64,000 nt of DNA from CAZYBG01 sp964645155 (GCA_964645155.1 CAZYBG010000001.1:1-64000), one strand, 5' to 3'. Positions 33,334 to 42,997 are shown, counted from the first letter of the stretch. Notes: generated from the sequence alone by a model not told the origin. Made by a program: numbers and translations.

Positions 33334-34998
33334 TCAGGGCGCGGGCCGGTGCCCTGCCGCGACCGCCTCGGCAATGGTCGCGAACACCGGAACGCGCGGC
33401 GCCGCCACGCCATGCGCGGCCAGCGCGGGCCCCACCGCGTCCGACAGCCCGGTCAGGATCAGCCGGACGCCCTGCCGCTCGGCCTTGCGCGCCAGCAGCT
33501 CCATCGCCCGCGCGCCGCTCGAATCGATGAACGGCACGCCCGAGAAATCGACGACGAAGGCGCCGTGCTGGTCGGCGATGCGCTCAAGGACGCTGCCGAC
33601 GGTGGCGGCCGAGGCGAAGAAGAACGCGCCCTTCACGCGGTAGACGACCACGTCGGGGTCAGCGGCCAGCGCGAGGTCCGACGTCTCGTGCGCGATCTCC
33701 ACCGCCACCGCCTCGCTCATCCGGCGGATGAAGAGCAGCGCGCCGAACGCGATGCCGACCACGATCGCCTCGGTCAGGTCGCGGAACACGGTGAGAAGGA
33801 ACACCGCCAGGACGACTGCGGCGTCAGCACGCGAGGTGCGGATCAGCGTCACCACCGCCTCGCGCTCCATCATGCCCCAGGCGACGACAGCCAGCACGCC
33901 CGCCAGCGCGGCCAGCGGCACATAGGCGACGACCGGCGCGGCGACCAGCATGAACGCCAGCACCGCGAGCGCATGGATGATGCCGGCCACCGGCGTGCGC
34001 GCCCCGGCGCGCACGTTCGTCGCCGTCCGGGCGATGGTACCGGTGACCGGCATGCCGCCGAAGATCGCGGTGGCGACATTGGCGACGCCCTGCCCCACCA
34101 GCTCGACGTTCGAGCGGTGGCGCCGTCCGGTCATCCCGTCTGCGACCACCGCCGAAAGGAGCGACTCGATCGCGCCGAGAAGGGTGAACGACACGGCGAA
34201 AGGTAGCGCGGCCAGCAGCGTGTCCGCCGTGATGACGGGCAGCGCCGGCAGCGGCAGGCCGAGCGGCATCGCGCCGAAGCGGCTGCCGATGGTCTCGACC
34301 GGCAGGTCGAACAGCCAGGCCGCCACGGCGGCAAGCGCGACGGCGATCAGCATCCCGGGCGCGTGCGGCTGGCGCCGCCGCAGCCAGGCGATGGCGCCGA
34401 TCGTGCCGAGCGCGACGGCCGGCGCCGCCCAGCCGACGCTCGCCCGCGCCTCCCACAGCGCGGCGAGCTTCGGCAGCACGGCCGAGGGTTCCGGGCCGTC
34501 GAGGCGCAGCCCGAGGAACGGTGCGATCTGGCTGGCAAGGATGATGACGCCGATCCCCGCGGTGAAGCCGACCGTGACCGGATAGGGGACGTACTTGACA
34601 TAGCTGCCAAGCCGCAGCGCGCCGACGATGGCCAGGAAGACGCCCGACATCAGCGTGGCCAGCAGCATCCCTTCGATGCCGATGCTGGCGACGCAGGCCG
34701 CGACCAGCACGATGAATGCGCCGGCGGGCCCGCCGATCTGGAACCGCGAGCCGCCCAGCGCCGAGACGAGCACGCCGCCGACGATGGCCGCGACAAGCCC
34801 CTGCTCCGGCGCCACGCCCGAGGCGATCGCGATGGCGAGCGAAAGCGGCAGCGCCACGACCGCGACGGTCAGGCCCGCAGCGGCGTCGGCGCGGAACTCG
34901 GCCGCGCCATAGCCCTCGCGGAACGCCGTCAGAAGCTTCGGACGGAGCGGCTCCGGCCGGGGCGTCGGCGCTGGTCTGTCGGGGGGCGGTCGGGACAT
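33334..34998 (-). CDS. SulP family anion transporter with STAS domain
   Basis: A 554-residue transporter of the SulP family. The membrane part (about residues 25-420) contains the family signature GLTVAVVALPLSLAIAIASG and GPAGAFIVLVAACVASIG; the cytoplasmic STAS domain follows (about 440-550) with VVDFSGVPFIDSSGARAMELL. These proteins transport sulfate, bicarbonate or other anions with protons or sodium. The ligand cannot be fixed from sequence. It is divergent from the HugZ-like gene and ends 4 bases from trkH on the opposite strand. Confidence 0.92.
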   Translation of the reverse strand: MSRPPPDRPAPTPRPEPLRPKLLTAFREGYGAAEFRADAAAGLTVAVVALPLSLAIAIASGVAPEQGLVAAIVGGVLVSALGGSRFQIGGPAGAFIVLVAACVASIGIEGMLLATLMSGVFLAIVGALRLGSYVKYVPYPVTVGFTAGIGVIILASQIAPFLGLRLDGPEPSAVLPKLAALWEARASVGWAAPAVALGTIGAIAWLRRRQPHAPGMLIAVALAAVAAWLFDLPVETIGSRFGAMPLGLPLPALPVITADTLLAALPFAVSFTLLGAIESLLSAVVADGMTGRRHRSNVELVGQGVANVATAIFGGMPVTGTIARTATNVRAGARTPVAGIIHALAVLAFMLVAAPVVAYVPLAALAGVLAVVAWGMMEREAVVTLIRTSRADAAVVLAVFLLTVFRDLTEAIVVGIAFGALLFIRRMSEAVAVEIAHETSDLALAADPDVVVYRVKGAFFFASAATVGSVLERIADQHGAFVVDFSGVPFIDSSGARAMELLARKAERQGVRLILTGLSDAVGPALAAHGVAAPRVPVFATIAEAVAAGHRPAP

Positions 34999-35065
34999 CG
35001 TGCTGCGAGAAAACCGGCCGCGGCGGCGTCTGTCAACGCCGCCGTCGGCGCGCTATCCTGCCGCT

Positions 35066-35554
35066 ATGGCCGAAAAAACTCCGATCCGTCCCACCGACGA
35101 TGAGGCCCGCGCGCTCGCCCGCGGCCTGGTCGCGGCGGCGCGCCACGGCGCGCTCGGCACGCTCGATCCGGTCACCGGCGCCCCGGTCGTCACCCGGGTC
35201 GGCGTCGGCACCACCGGGACGGGCGAACCGCTGATCCTGGTCTCCGACCTCTCGGCCCACACCGCGGCGCTCCGCGCCGACCCCCGTGCCTCGCTCCTGG
35301 TCGGGGAGCCGGGCGCGAAGGGCGATCCCCTCGCCCATCCGCGCCTGACGCTCCACTGCCGCGCCCGCTTCGTCGACCGCGCCGACGCCGAGCACGCCGC
35401 GCTCCGCGCCCGGTACCTCGCGACGCATCCGAAGGCGGCGCTCTATGTCGACTTCGCCGATTTCGCCTTCGTCGTCCTGGCGCCCGGCTCGGCAAGCCTC
35501 AATGGCGGTTTCGGCCGGGCCTACGACCTCTCGCGCGACGATCTGCTAGCATGA
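35066..35554 (+). CDS. HugZ-like pyridoxamine 5'-phosphate oxidase family protein
   Basis: A 162-residue split-barrel protein resembling the N-terminal flavin-type domain of HugZ heme-utilisation proteins. Typical strands are GALGTLDPVTGAPVVTRVGV and LILVSDLSAHTAALRADPRAS followed by SLLVGEPGAKGDPL, and near the end LYVDFADFAFVVL. The second DUF2470 domain of full HugZ proteins is missing, so the heme oxygenase function is uncertain. ATG 35066 is chosen as the start of the conserved part. A strong hairpin follows the stop. Confidence 0.82.
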   Translation: MAEKTPIRPTDDEARALARGLVAAARHGALGTLDPVTGAPVVTRVGVGTTGTGEPLILVSDLSAHTAALRADPRASLLVGEPGAKGDPLAHPRLTLHCRARFVDRADAEHAALRARYLATHPKAALYVDFADFAFVVLAPGSASLNGGFGRAYDLSRDDLLA

Positions 35555-35558
35555 CGAA

Positions 35559-35588
35559 GCCCCGGCTCCGCGCCAGCGGAACCGGGGC
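35559..35588. terminator. Bidirectional-type terminator hairpin
   Basis: Arms GCCCCGGCTCCGC (35559-35571) and GCGGAACCGGGGC (35576-35588) pair at 12 of 13 positions around a GCCA loop. It lies between the HugZ-like stop and the stop of the convergent beta-helix gene and probably ends both transcripts. No long T-run is present. Confidence 0.7.
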
Positions 35589-35631
35589 CCCTCCTCCGTC
35601 CGTCCTCCGGGCGCGCCCGACCCGCGCTCCG

Positions 35632-37929
35632 TCAGGCCAGCGGCACGTCCATCCGCGCGACGATCCGCACCCTGCCCTTGGCGCCGGTCGACCAGTTGAC
35701 CCGGACCTGGCTGCCGCCGCTGCCCTGTTCGAGGTCGACATAGGGCATCTCGCTCACCCGGCCGTTCGCGGCGTTGGTGATCATGCCCTCGGCGACGATC
35801 CCCTCGACCACCCGCGCCCGGCCGCCGAACGGCAGCCAGCCGGCGAACTCGCAGGTCCAAGCCGCCTGGGCCGTGCCCTGGGTGAAGGCCAGCGTCACCG
35901 GGTTCGACACCCGCTGGGTCACGTTGTTGAAGCTGTTGCCCTCGAAGATGACGTTGCGCGCCCGCGCCATGTCCAGCGTCGCGAAGCTGCTGTCCACCGT
36001 ATCGACCCGCGCCACGTTGCCGGCGATGCTGTGGAACATGTTCCCGGTGACGGCGAGGCCGTCGATGAAATGGCCCGGCCCGTAGGGCTTGAGCACGATC
36101 CACGAGAACCACGACGCCACGTCGATGGCCAGGAACACGTTGCCGGTGATCGACAGCGCCCCGAACGAGAACTCGTTGCTATGATCGGGCTCGGGGTCGT
36201 GCTCGTTGGTCAGCTCAATGAAGCAGTTGTCGATGTAGTTGCCGCTGATCGTGGTCTTGCTCGTCGGCGTGGTGATGACGATGCCGGCATTGCGGACGCC
36301 GTCCACCTCGTCGTCGCCGTTGAAGATGTGGTTGCCGAGGACCAGGTTGTTGGCGCCCGCCAGCACCCCGCCGATCGCGAACCGCATCACCCGGCACTCG
36401 CGGATCTTCACGTCGTTGCCGTTGGCGTTGAAGACGATGCTGGTGCGGTCCTGCACGCGGATGCTCTGCTCGTTCGACAGGAACTGGCAGCGGTTGAGCT
36501 GCATCCCCGAGCAGCCGTTCCCGTGCGAGGTGATCGCCCGGTCGCGCGGCCGGGTGATGTAGCAGTCCGACAGCTGGAAGTTCGACCCGTCCGGCGGCAG
36601 CAGGATGCCCGAGGCCAGCCCGTTGCACTGGATCTCGACCTCCTCCATCTGGAACTTGTCGAGATTGGCGAAGTTCGAGAAGTCGAGCGCGTACCGGAAA
36701 CGGGTGAAGGTGTAGACCTGCGTCCCCGCCGCGCCGTGGAGCGGCCGCGACAGCGTGATCGTGCCGGCGCCCACGTTCTTCGCCCGGACATAGACCTCGC
36801 GCCCGACGCCCGCGCCGGTGACCAGCGCGCCCACCGGCACGTTGGCGACGTTGACGACTCCGGTCAGCTGGGTCGGGTTCGCGACCGAGTAGGCCGCCTG
36901 CGAAGTCGCCACGACGGGGTCCCACGCCGTGGTGCCGCTGACGAAGAGCTGGCCGTTGCGCAGCACCCGGCGCACCGCAAACTCGGTGCGGTTGTTGACC
37001 GCCGCCTGCACGTCGATCGGCGCCGTCACCTCGACGCTGCGGCCGCTCATGTCGAACGAATCGTGATCCGAGAAGTTGAAGAGCGCCTGCAGCGCCTTGC
37101 GGAAGGCAAGCTGCTCGTCGCCCCCGAATGCGTCGATATAGTCGATCAGGTTGTAGTTCTGCGACAGCACGATCCGCACGTCGTCGGCGGCCAGCAGCCG
37201 CCCCTCGAACCGCACCGGGCTCGCGAGCGTGAGGCTGGAGCCGATCCGGTAGTCGCCCGCCGGCACCAGGATCGCGCGGCCCGCCGCGGCGGCGTCGGCG
37301 GCGGCGAACGCGGCGCGGTCATCCGCGATCCCGTCGCCCAGGGCGCCATGGTCGCGAACGTCGACCCAGTCCATCATCGTGCGCAGGAACGCCGAGGTGA
37401 TGTCCTCGATCTCGATGTCGTCGATCCGGACGGTGCCGCCGGTCGGGCCGGTCAGATCCAGCCCGAAATGGCCGTAGACCGCGCCGCTGCCCCAGACCAT
37501 GTCGACGCCGCCGCGGGCGCCGGTGCCGACGATGGCGCTGACGGTGACGACCTCACCATAGGCGGTCAGCGTCGTCGCGGGGCCGGCCGTCACCAGCCCC
37601 GGCACCGGCGTGCCCGCGCCGCTGGCGGCGAAGGCCGCGACCTGCACCGTCGGAAGGTTGCCGCTCACCGCCTTCACCCGCGCGCTGATCCGCAGGTAGC
37701 AGCCCGGGATGATCGGCGTCTGGCCCATGTGGCGCAGCTTCTGGGTCGCCGTCGTCTTCAGGAGTTCGAGGCAGCCGCCGAAGTCCTGGTCGGCCGGCAC
37801 CAGGGCCGCGTTCGCCGCACCGTCGTAGGTCGCCGATCCCGGCGTGCCGTCGCCGCTCGACCAGACGGCCAGCCCGTTCGAGAAGGGCGGCGGCGTCAGC
37901 ACCAGCCCGTCGGTAATCGCCTTGTTCAT
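35632..37929 (-). CDS. Right-handed beta-helix (pectate-lyase-like) protein
   Basis: A 765-residue protein without a clear signal peptide. Residues about 25-165 look like a beta-sandwich carbohydrate-binding module (LRISARVKAV, GGVDMVWGSG). From about residue 185 there is the pectate-lyase-3/GH28-like start DVRDHGALGDGIADDRAAFA followed by ILVPAGDYRIG, and then many short repeats rich in Asn and Ile (SGNYIDNCFIEL, ITGNVFLAI, GNSFNNVT) as in parallel beta-helix coils. Similar proteins occur in Rhodobacterales as GH28-related proteins and, in phages, as tail spikes. No catalytic residues can be assigned. It stands alone on the minus strand. Confidence 0.78.
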   Translation of the reverse strand: MNKAITDGLVLTPPPFSNGLAVWSSGDGTPGSATYDGAANAALVPADQDFGGCLELLKTTATQKLRHMGQTPIIPGCYLRISARVKAVSGNLPTVQVAAFAASGAGTPVPGLVTAGPATTLTAYGEVVTVSAIVGTGARGGVDMVWGSGAVYGHFGLDLTGPTGGTVRIDDIEIEDITSAFLRTMMDWVDVRDHGALGDGIADDRAAFAAADAAAAGRAILVPAGDYRIGSSLTLASPVRFEGRLLAADDVRIVLSQNYNLIDYIDAFGGDEQLAFRKALQALFNFSDHDSFDMSGRSVEVTAPIDVQAAVNNRTEFAVRRVLRNGQLFVSGTTAWDPVVATSQAAYSVANPTQLTGVVNVANVPVGALVTGAGVGREVYVRAKNVGAGTITLSRPLHGAAGTQVYTFTRFRYALDFSNFANLDKFQMEEVEIQCNGLASGILLPPDGSNFQLSDCYITRPRDRAITSHGNGCSGMQLNRCQFLSNEQSIRVQDRTSIVFNANGNDVKIRECRVMRFAIGGVLAGANNLVLGNHIFNGDDEVDGVRNAGIVITTPTSKTTISGNYIDNCFIELTNEHDPEPDHSNEFSFGALSITGNVFLAIDVASWFSWIVLKPYGPGHFIDGLAVTGNMFHSIAGNVARVDTVDSSFATLDMARARNVIFEGNSFNNVTQRVSNPVTLAFTQGTAQAAWTCEFAGWLPFGGRARVVEGIVAEGMITNAANGRVSEMPYVDLEQGSGGSQVRVNWSTGAKGRVRIVARMDVPLA

Positions 37930-38115
37930 CCTCGTGCCCTTTCAGCCGCGCGGCCGTCCGCCGGCGGACGGCGCCGCGCTTCCGGCACCCCGCCCGTCTG
38001 TCGTCCGCTCTCGTGGGTGGTCCCGGGCGACACGTCGCCGGATGCCGAAGGGCTAGCCGGCTGCGGCTAAGGTGCCGTTAATCCTGCGTGCGCCGCCCCG
38101 GCCGCGGCGGCCGCC

Positions 38116-38526
38116 TCAGGCGCCGATGTCGGGCGCCTGCAGCAGCTGCACGCCGGCGATCTGCCAGCCCTCCGGCGTCTCGACCATCTGGTAGTCGAGC
38201 GCGTGGAGCCGCCCCTCGGCATCCTCGACGATCACCCTCTGCCAGAGCCCGCCGGCCACCTGCCGCAGCGGCCCGAAGGTCACGTCGCCCGGCCGCCACA
38301 CCATCGGATAGCCCTGCTGAACCATCCGGCCGAAGTTCTCGGGCGTGCCGAAGATGCCCTTGATGCCGGGCGCGGCGAAGCTGAAGGCGGTCGCCACGTC
38401 GTCGGCCAGGAACGCCTCCATCTGGCGCGAGATCACGCCGCGGATCGCGGCATCCCGCCCGTCCTGTGCGGCCGCCGGCAGCGCAAGGCAGAGGGCGATC
38501 AGCAGGGCAAGGGCAGGACGGCGCAT
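38116..38526 (-). CDS. DUF4864 secreted protein
   Basis: A 136-residue exported protein with a signal peptide of about 20 residues (MRRPALALLIALCLALPAAA-Q). The mature part follows the DUF4864 pattern: RGVISRQMEAFLADDVATAF, then GIFGTPENFGRMVQQGYPMV, then LDYQMVETPEGWQIAGVQLL. The fold resembles NTF2-like proteins. ATG 38526 is preceded by GAGGTG at good spacing; an upstream ATG is less well placed. Function unknown. Confidence 0.85.
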   Translation of the reverse strand: MRRPALALLIALCLALPAAAQDGRDAAIRGVISRQMEAFLADDVATAFSFAAPGIKGIFGTPENFGRMVQQGYPMVWRPGDVTFGPLRQVAGGLWQRVIVEDAEGRLHALDYQMVETPEGWQIAGVQLLQAPDIGA

Positions 38527-38630
38527 GGCAACACCTCGCGTATTGGCAGGCAAATAGACCGGCACCCCCTTGCGGCAACACGGCGAAGCGTCTTTCTGTC
38601 ATGCAGGCCCGCCGCAGAGGACCACCGCCG

Positions 38631-39509
38631 ATGACGTTCCGCTTCGCCCGCAAGGACGGCTCGGTCGCCGCCGCCTTGCGGCGCATCGCGATCGAGGAGG
38701 TGGAGGACGCCCTGGCCGCCCTGCGCGACGAGGGGCAGCCGCTGGCCGGCCGGGTGCATGCCTGCCGCAAGGCGGTGAAGAAGCTCCGCGGGCTGATCCG
38801 CCTCGTCCGCCCGGTCTTTCCGCGCTACGGCGCCGAGAACGACGCGCTGCGCAGCGCCGGCCGCCGGCTCTCGCATCTGCGCGAATCCGAGGTGCTGCGG
38901 GCGACGCTCGGCGATCTGGCCGAGGGCGCGCATCTCACGCGGTCCGAGGCCGAGGCCGCCGCGCCGCCTCTCGGCGCCGACAGCGCCGCGCCGTCCGACG
39001 CGGCGCTGTCCGAAAGCATCTCTGCCTTCGCGGACGAGCTTCGCGCCGTCGCCGGCCGCAGCGGCCGCTGGACACTCTGCGAGGACGGGTTCGACGCCAT
39101 CGCCCCGGGCCTCGAGACAACATGGACGAAGGCCCGCCGCGCGATGAAGCACGCCCTCCGCTCGGGCGAGGACGACGCGGTCCACGAGTGGCGCAAGCGG
39201 GTCAAGGACCACTGGTACCAGGCCCGCCTGCTCGAGCCGATCTGGCCCGAGATGATGGCCCCCCATGTCGCGGCCGCCGACCAGTTGGGCGAGATGCTGG
39301 GCCTCCACAACGACCTTTCCGAGGTGCTCCGCCGCCTGGCCGGGCAGCCGTGCGGCGGGCATGCGAGCGACCGCTTGGCGGCCGAGGCGCGCCGCCGGAA
39401 GGCCGCGCTCCTCGCCGAGGCCGAGCCGCTCGGCCGGCGGCTGCTCGCGGGCCCCGCCGAGGCGCTCGGCGCCCGCTGGTGTGCCTGGTGGGAGCTCTGG
39501 CGCGGCTGA
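38631..39509 (+). CDS. CHAD domain protein
   Basis: A 292-residue alpha-helical protein with a CHAD (conserved histidine alpha-helical) domain. The two repeats begin with RVHACRKAVKKLRGLIRLVRP and AVHEWRKRVKDHWYQARLL, each carrying the conserved His and basic residues used for polyphosphate binding. CHAD proteins bind polyphosphate granules or accompany CYTH triphosphatases; no CYTH domain is visible here. I chose ATG 38631 after GCAGAGG; ATG 38601 would add ten residues. The stop lies 3 bases from the convergent lysK stop. Confidence 0.9.
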   Translation: MTFRFARKDGSVAAALRRIAIEEVEDALAALRDEGQPLAGRVHACRKAVKKLRGLIRLVRPVFPRYGAENDALRSAGRRLSHLRESEVLRATLGDLAEGAHLTRSEAEAAAPPLGADSAAPSDAALSESISAFADELRAVAGRSGRWTLCEDGFDAIAPGLETTWTKARRAMKHALRSGEDDAVHEWRKRVKDHWYQARLLEPIWPEMMAPHVAAADQLGEMLGLHNDLSEVLRRLAGQPCGGHASDRLAAEARRRKAALLAEAEPLGRRLLAGPAEALGARWCAWWELWRG

Positions 39510-39512
39510 GGC

Positions 39513-41093
39513 TCAGGCCGCAAGCTGCCCCGCCAGCCCCCGATCGATCAGCGCCACCGTCTCGTCGACGCCGTAGAGCGCGACGAAGCCGCCGAAGCGC
39601 GGCCCCTGGCTCGCCCCGAGCAGCACCTCGTAGAGCGCCGTGAACCAGTCGCGCAGCGGCTCGAACCTGTGGTCGTTGCCGACGGCGAAGATCATCGACT
39701 GCAGTTCTTCGGCGTCGGGCCCGCCCTCCCAGGCCGCAAGCCGCGCCCGCAGGTCGGCCATCGCCGCCCGCTCCTTCTCGGTCGGCGCGCGGAACATGCG
39801 GGTCGGCGCCACGAAGTCGCGGAAGTAGCGCACCGCGAACTCCGCCGCCTCGTCCAGGTGCGGATGCGTCGCGGGCGCCGCCTCGGGCGCATAGCGCCGG
39901 ATGAAGCCCCAGAGCCCCGCCTTGTCCTTTGCCCCGGCCACGCTCGCCAGGTTCAGCAGCATCGCGAAGCTGACCATCATGTCCGACGCCGGCGGCCGGC
40001 CCCCATGGATGTGCCAGACCGGGTTTGCGAGCTGGCCGTCGAGGTCCTGCGCCGGGAACGCCTTCAGCTGCTGGTGGTATTCGTCCACCGCCCTCGGGAT
40101 CACGTCCCACCAGAGCCGCTTCGCGGTCTTCGGCTTCTGGTACATGAAGTACGACAGGCTCTCGGTCGCGGCATAGGTCAGCCACTCGTCGATCGTCAGC
40201 CCGTTGCCTTTCGACTTCGAGATCTTCTGCCCCTGGTCGTCGAGGAACAGCTCGTAGGTGAAGATTTCCGGAGGCCGCCCGCCCAGGATCGAGCAGATCC
40301 TGGTGTAGATCGGCGTGTTCGGCGCGTGCTCCTTGCCGTAGGGCTCCCAGTCGACGCCGAGCGCCGCCCAGCGCGCGCCGAAATCGGGCTTCCACTGCAG
40401 CTTCACATTGCCGCCGGTCACCGGCAGCGTCCATTCGCGGCCGGTCTCGTCGTCGAACGTCACCGTGCCCTCGCGCGCATCCACGTGCCGGATCGGCACA
40501 TAGAGGACCCGCCCGGTTTCGGGGTGGATCGGCAGGAAGATCGAATAGGTCTGCTGGCGCTCCTCGCGCAGCGAGTCGAGCATGACCGCCATCAGGTCGT
40601 CATAGCGTTCCGCCGCCCGCAGCAGCGTCTCGTCGAACCGGCCCGAGCGGTAGAAGTCGCGCGCCGAGATGAACTCGTAGTCAAAGCCGAACGTGTCGAG
40701 GAACCGCCGCAGCATCGCGTTGTTGTGGTGGCCGAAGCTCTCGTGCGTGCCGAACGGGTCGGGCACGCTGGTCAGGGGCTTCTGCAGGTGGTCGGCCAGC
40801 ATCTCGCGGTTCGGCACATTGTCGGGCACCTTGCGCAGCCCGTCCATGTCGTCGGAAAAGCTGACGAGCCGCGTCGGGATGTCGCTCAGCGCCTCGAAGG
40901 CGCGGCGCACCATCGTCGTGCGCAGCACCTCGCCGAAGGTGCCGATATGCGGCAGCCCGGACGGGCCGTAGCCGGTCTCGAACAGCACGTGGCCCTTTTC
41001 CGGCGGCGCGGCCTCGTAGCGCTTCAGCAGTCGGCGCGCCTCCTCGAACGGCCAGGCCTTCGAGCGCATCGCGGCGTCGCGCAGTTCCGGCAT
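39513..41093 (-). CDS. lysK: Lysyl-tRNA synthetase, class I
   Basis: A 526-residue class I lysyl-tRNA synthetase, the archaeal-like type also found in most Alphaproteobacteria. The nucleotide-binding HIGH-type motif is GLPHIGTFGEV and the KMSKS-type motif is KISKSKGNGLTIDEWL. The N-terminal KAWPFEEARRLLKRYE and FETGYGPSGLPH are typical. It charges tRNA-Lys with lysine using ATP. The gene stands alone on the minus strand, with a short promoter interval to the divergent TerB-like gene. Confidence 0.95.
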   Translation of the reverse strand: MPELRDAAMRSKAWPFEEARRLLKRYEAAPPEKGHVLFETGYGPSGLPHIGTFGEVLRTTMVRRAFEALSDIPTRLVSFSDDMDGLRKVPDNVPNREMLADHLQKPLTSVPDPFGTHESFGHHNNAMLRRFLDTFGFDYEFISARDFYRSGRFDETLLRAAERYDDLMAVMLDSLREERQQTYSIFLPIHPETGRVLYVPIRHVDAREGTVTFDDETGREWTLPVTGGNVKLQWKPDFGARWAALGVDWEPYGKEHAPNTPIYTRICSILGGRPPEIFTYELFLDDQGQKISKSKGNGLTIDEWLTYAATESLSYFMYQKPKTAKRLWWDVIPRAVDEYHQQLKAFPAQDLDGQLANPVWHIHGGRPPASDMMVSFAMLLNLASVAGAKDKAGLWGFIRRYAPEAAPATHPHLDEAAEFAVRYFRDFVAPTRMFRAPTEKERAAMADLRARLAAWEGGPDAEELQSMIFAVGNDHRFEPLRDWFTALYEVLLGASQGPRFGGFVALYGVDETVALIDRGLAGQLAA

Positions 41094-41226
41094 CGTGCGG
41101 ATCCTTCAGGGCGCGGCCCCGTGCCGCGGCGAGGTCCGCTACCTATTGCCGGCGCCGCGGCGCGTCAATATTCTCGCGCCTGCAGCATGGGCGCGAGGCG
41201 CGATCTTGGCAGACATTTCCCCCCCG

Positions 41227-41628
41227 ATGACGCCGCAGGACGCTCTCGTCGCCACGATGATCGCCACCTCGGCGTCCGACGAGGCGCTGCGCACCTCCGA
41301 ACTGGTGACGATCGAGCGGATCGTGAACCACTTCCCGGTCTTCAGCGGCTACGACCAGGACCGCCTGCGCCAGGTCGCGCAGACCGTCTTCGACCTGTTC
41401 GAGGAGGAGGACGGGATCGAGGCGCTGTTCGGCCTGATCCGCGCCGCCCTGCCCGAGAAGCTCTACGAGACTGCCTATGCCATGGCCTGCGACGTCGCCG
41501 CCGCCGACGGCAAGCTCGGCGAGGGCGAGCTCAGGCTCCTCGAGGAGATGCGCTACGAGCTCAACATCGACCGGCTCCACGCCGCCGCGATCGAGCGGGG
41601 CGCGCGGGCGCGGCACATGACGCTCTGA
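41227..41628 (+). CDS. TerB-like tellurite resistance family protein
   Basis: A 133-residue cytosolic protein with the TerB helical fold: SELVTIERIVNHFPVF, then AYAMACDVAAADGKLGEGELRLLEEM, in which the acidic loop DVAAADGKLGEGE is the metal-site-like motif of the family. Similar proteins are present in most Rhodobacterales; the function is unknown and tellurite resistance itself is unlikely. ATG 41227 lacks a strong ribosome site, so a TTG at 41206 is an alternative start. Confidence 0.78.
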   Translation: MTPQDALVATMIATSASDEALRTSELVTIERIVNHFPVFSGYDQDRLRQVAQTVFDLFEEEDGIEALFGLIRAALPEKLYETAYAMACDVAAADGKLGEGELRLLEEMRYELNIDRLHAAAIERGARARHMTL

Positions 41629-41722
41629 CCTGCGCAACCGGCGCGGGCCGGCGCGCCGCGACTGCACGGATACCGCTAGCCGAATACGAAATCGGTCAAC
41701 TTTGTCCTGCTGTCGCCATGCA

Positions 41723-41776
41723 TTGACCACAATCTCTGAATAACCGTTAACGAGTCGGCACACGCCCAGCGTGTGC
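41723..41776 (+). promoter_or_regulatory. Possible promoter and leader hairpin for LysM genes
   Basis: In the 277-base interval before the LysM pair, TTGACC at 41723 and GTTAAC at 41746 are 17 bases apart, a weak match to a housekeeping promoter. Just downstream 41758-41765 and 41769-41776 form an eight-pair hairpin (GCACACGC/GCGTGTGC). The region is the most AT-rich in this part of the window. The assignment is tentative. Confidence 0.3.
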
Positions 41777-41905
41777 GCCGAGTTGAGTGTTGCCGGGCCC
41801 CCCGCATCCGCGGCGCCCGGGGTTCGAGGGCCTTCGAGACGTCTTACCCTCCCGCACCGGCAAGCTTGTCCCCCAGCGCGCCGTCACTGAACGAGGATCG
41901 CACCG

Positions 41906-42997
41906 ATGGTGATCAGCACCGCTCCGGCCGTTCTGCTCAGGCATCTGTCCGTCGCGGCGGCCCTGCTCGCCGCGGGTCCCGCCCTCGCGCAGGAAAGCTG
42001 CACCATCTACACCGTCCAGTCCGGCGACACGCTTGACGCGATCGCCGCCCGAGCGGTGTCCGAAGGCGGCGTGCAGCTACTCGTCAGCGCGAACGCCGAT
42101 GTCCTGGCCGGGGCCAACGCGGTCACCGCCGGGATGCGCCTTCGCATCCCCTGTCCCGACGGCAGCCTGCCCGCGCTCGACGCCGCCGGCGCCGGTTCCG
42201 GCGGCGCCACCACCGCTGCGGCGGCGCCATCCGCGCTGCCGCCCATCCGGTTCCTGACCGGCGGCAACTTCGCGCCCTTCGTCGACGACCGGATGCCCGA
42301 AGGCGGCATGTTCAACGAGATGATCGCCACCGCGCTCCGCGCGGGCGACCCCGTGCTCGACCACACCACCGTCTCGATCTTCGACTGGGAGGCGCACCTG
42401 ACCGCCCTGCTCCCGACCACGGCCTTCGACGTCGGCTATCCATGGCACATGCCCGACTGCACCCGCGTCGACAGCCTGTCCGAAGCCAACCGCATCCGCT
42501 GCACCGACTACGATGCCTCGCAGCCGTTCTTCGAGGCGGTGATCGACTACTACGTGCTCGCCGGCAGCCCGTTCGAAGGCGCGACCTCCATCGCCGACCT
42601 GTCCGGCACGCGCATCTGCCGCCCCTCGGGCTGGTTCACCTTCGACATGGAGGAGCGCGGCCTCGTCGAGCCCAACGTCGTGCTGGTCCCGGGCGCGATC
42701 CCCACCTCGTGCTGGCGCGAGCTGCAGGCCGGCACCGTCGACATCGTCACCTACGACGCCCTGACCGCCGAGGGCGACCTTCACCGGCTCGGCATCGCCG
42801 ACAAGGTCGTCGTGCTGCCCCAGCTCACCTCGATCGCCACGATGCACGCGCTCGCCCCGAAGTCGCATCCGAACGGGCGCGCCTATCTCGACATCCTCGA
42901 CCGCGGGCTCGCACAGATCCGGACCGACGGCACCTGGTTCGCGATCGTCTCGAAGCACCTTGGCGCCTACGAGGCATCCCTCAGGCAGGACAACTGA
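41906..42997 (+). CDS. LysM and solute-binding (SBP_bac_3-like) fusion protein 1
   Basis: A 363-residue exported protein. After a signal peptide ending PALA-Q comes a LysM domain (about 32-85: CTIYTVQSGDTLDAIAARAV to LRIPC), a Gly/Ala linker and then a periplasmic binding-protein type 2 domain (about 110-360) with IRFLTGGNFAPFVD, MFNEMIATALRAG, YPWHMPDCTR and GWFTFDMEERGLVEPNV. Paired cysteines (C-TIY...IPC, and others later) suggest disulfides. No permease is adjacent. LysM usually anchors proteins to peptidoglycan, so this may be a wall-tethered ligand sensor or scavenger. It is followed 70 bases later by a paralogue. Confidence 0.82.
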   Translation: MVISTAPAVLLRHLSVAAALLAAGPALAQESCTIYTVQSGDTLDAIAARAVSEGGVQLLVSANADVLAGANAVTAGMRLRIPCPDGSLPALDAAGAGSGGATTAAAAPSALPPIRFLTGGNFAPFVDDRMPEGGMFNEMIATALRAGDPVLDHTTVSIFDWEAHLTALLPTTAFDVGYPWHMPDCTRVDSLSEANRIRCTDYDASQPFFEAVIDYYVLAGSPFEGATSIADLSGTRICRPSGWFTFDMEERGLVEPNVVLVPGAIPTSCWRELQAGTVDIVTYDALTAEGDLHRLGIADKVVVLPQLTSIATMHALAPKSHPNGRAYLDILDRGLAQIRTDGTWFAIVSKHLGAYEASLRQDN

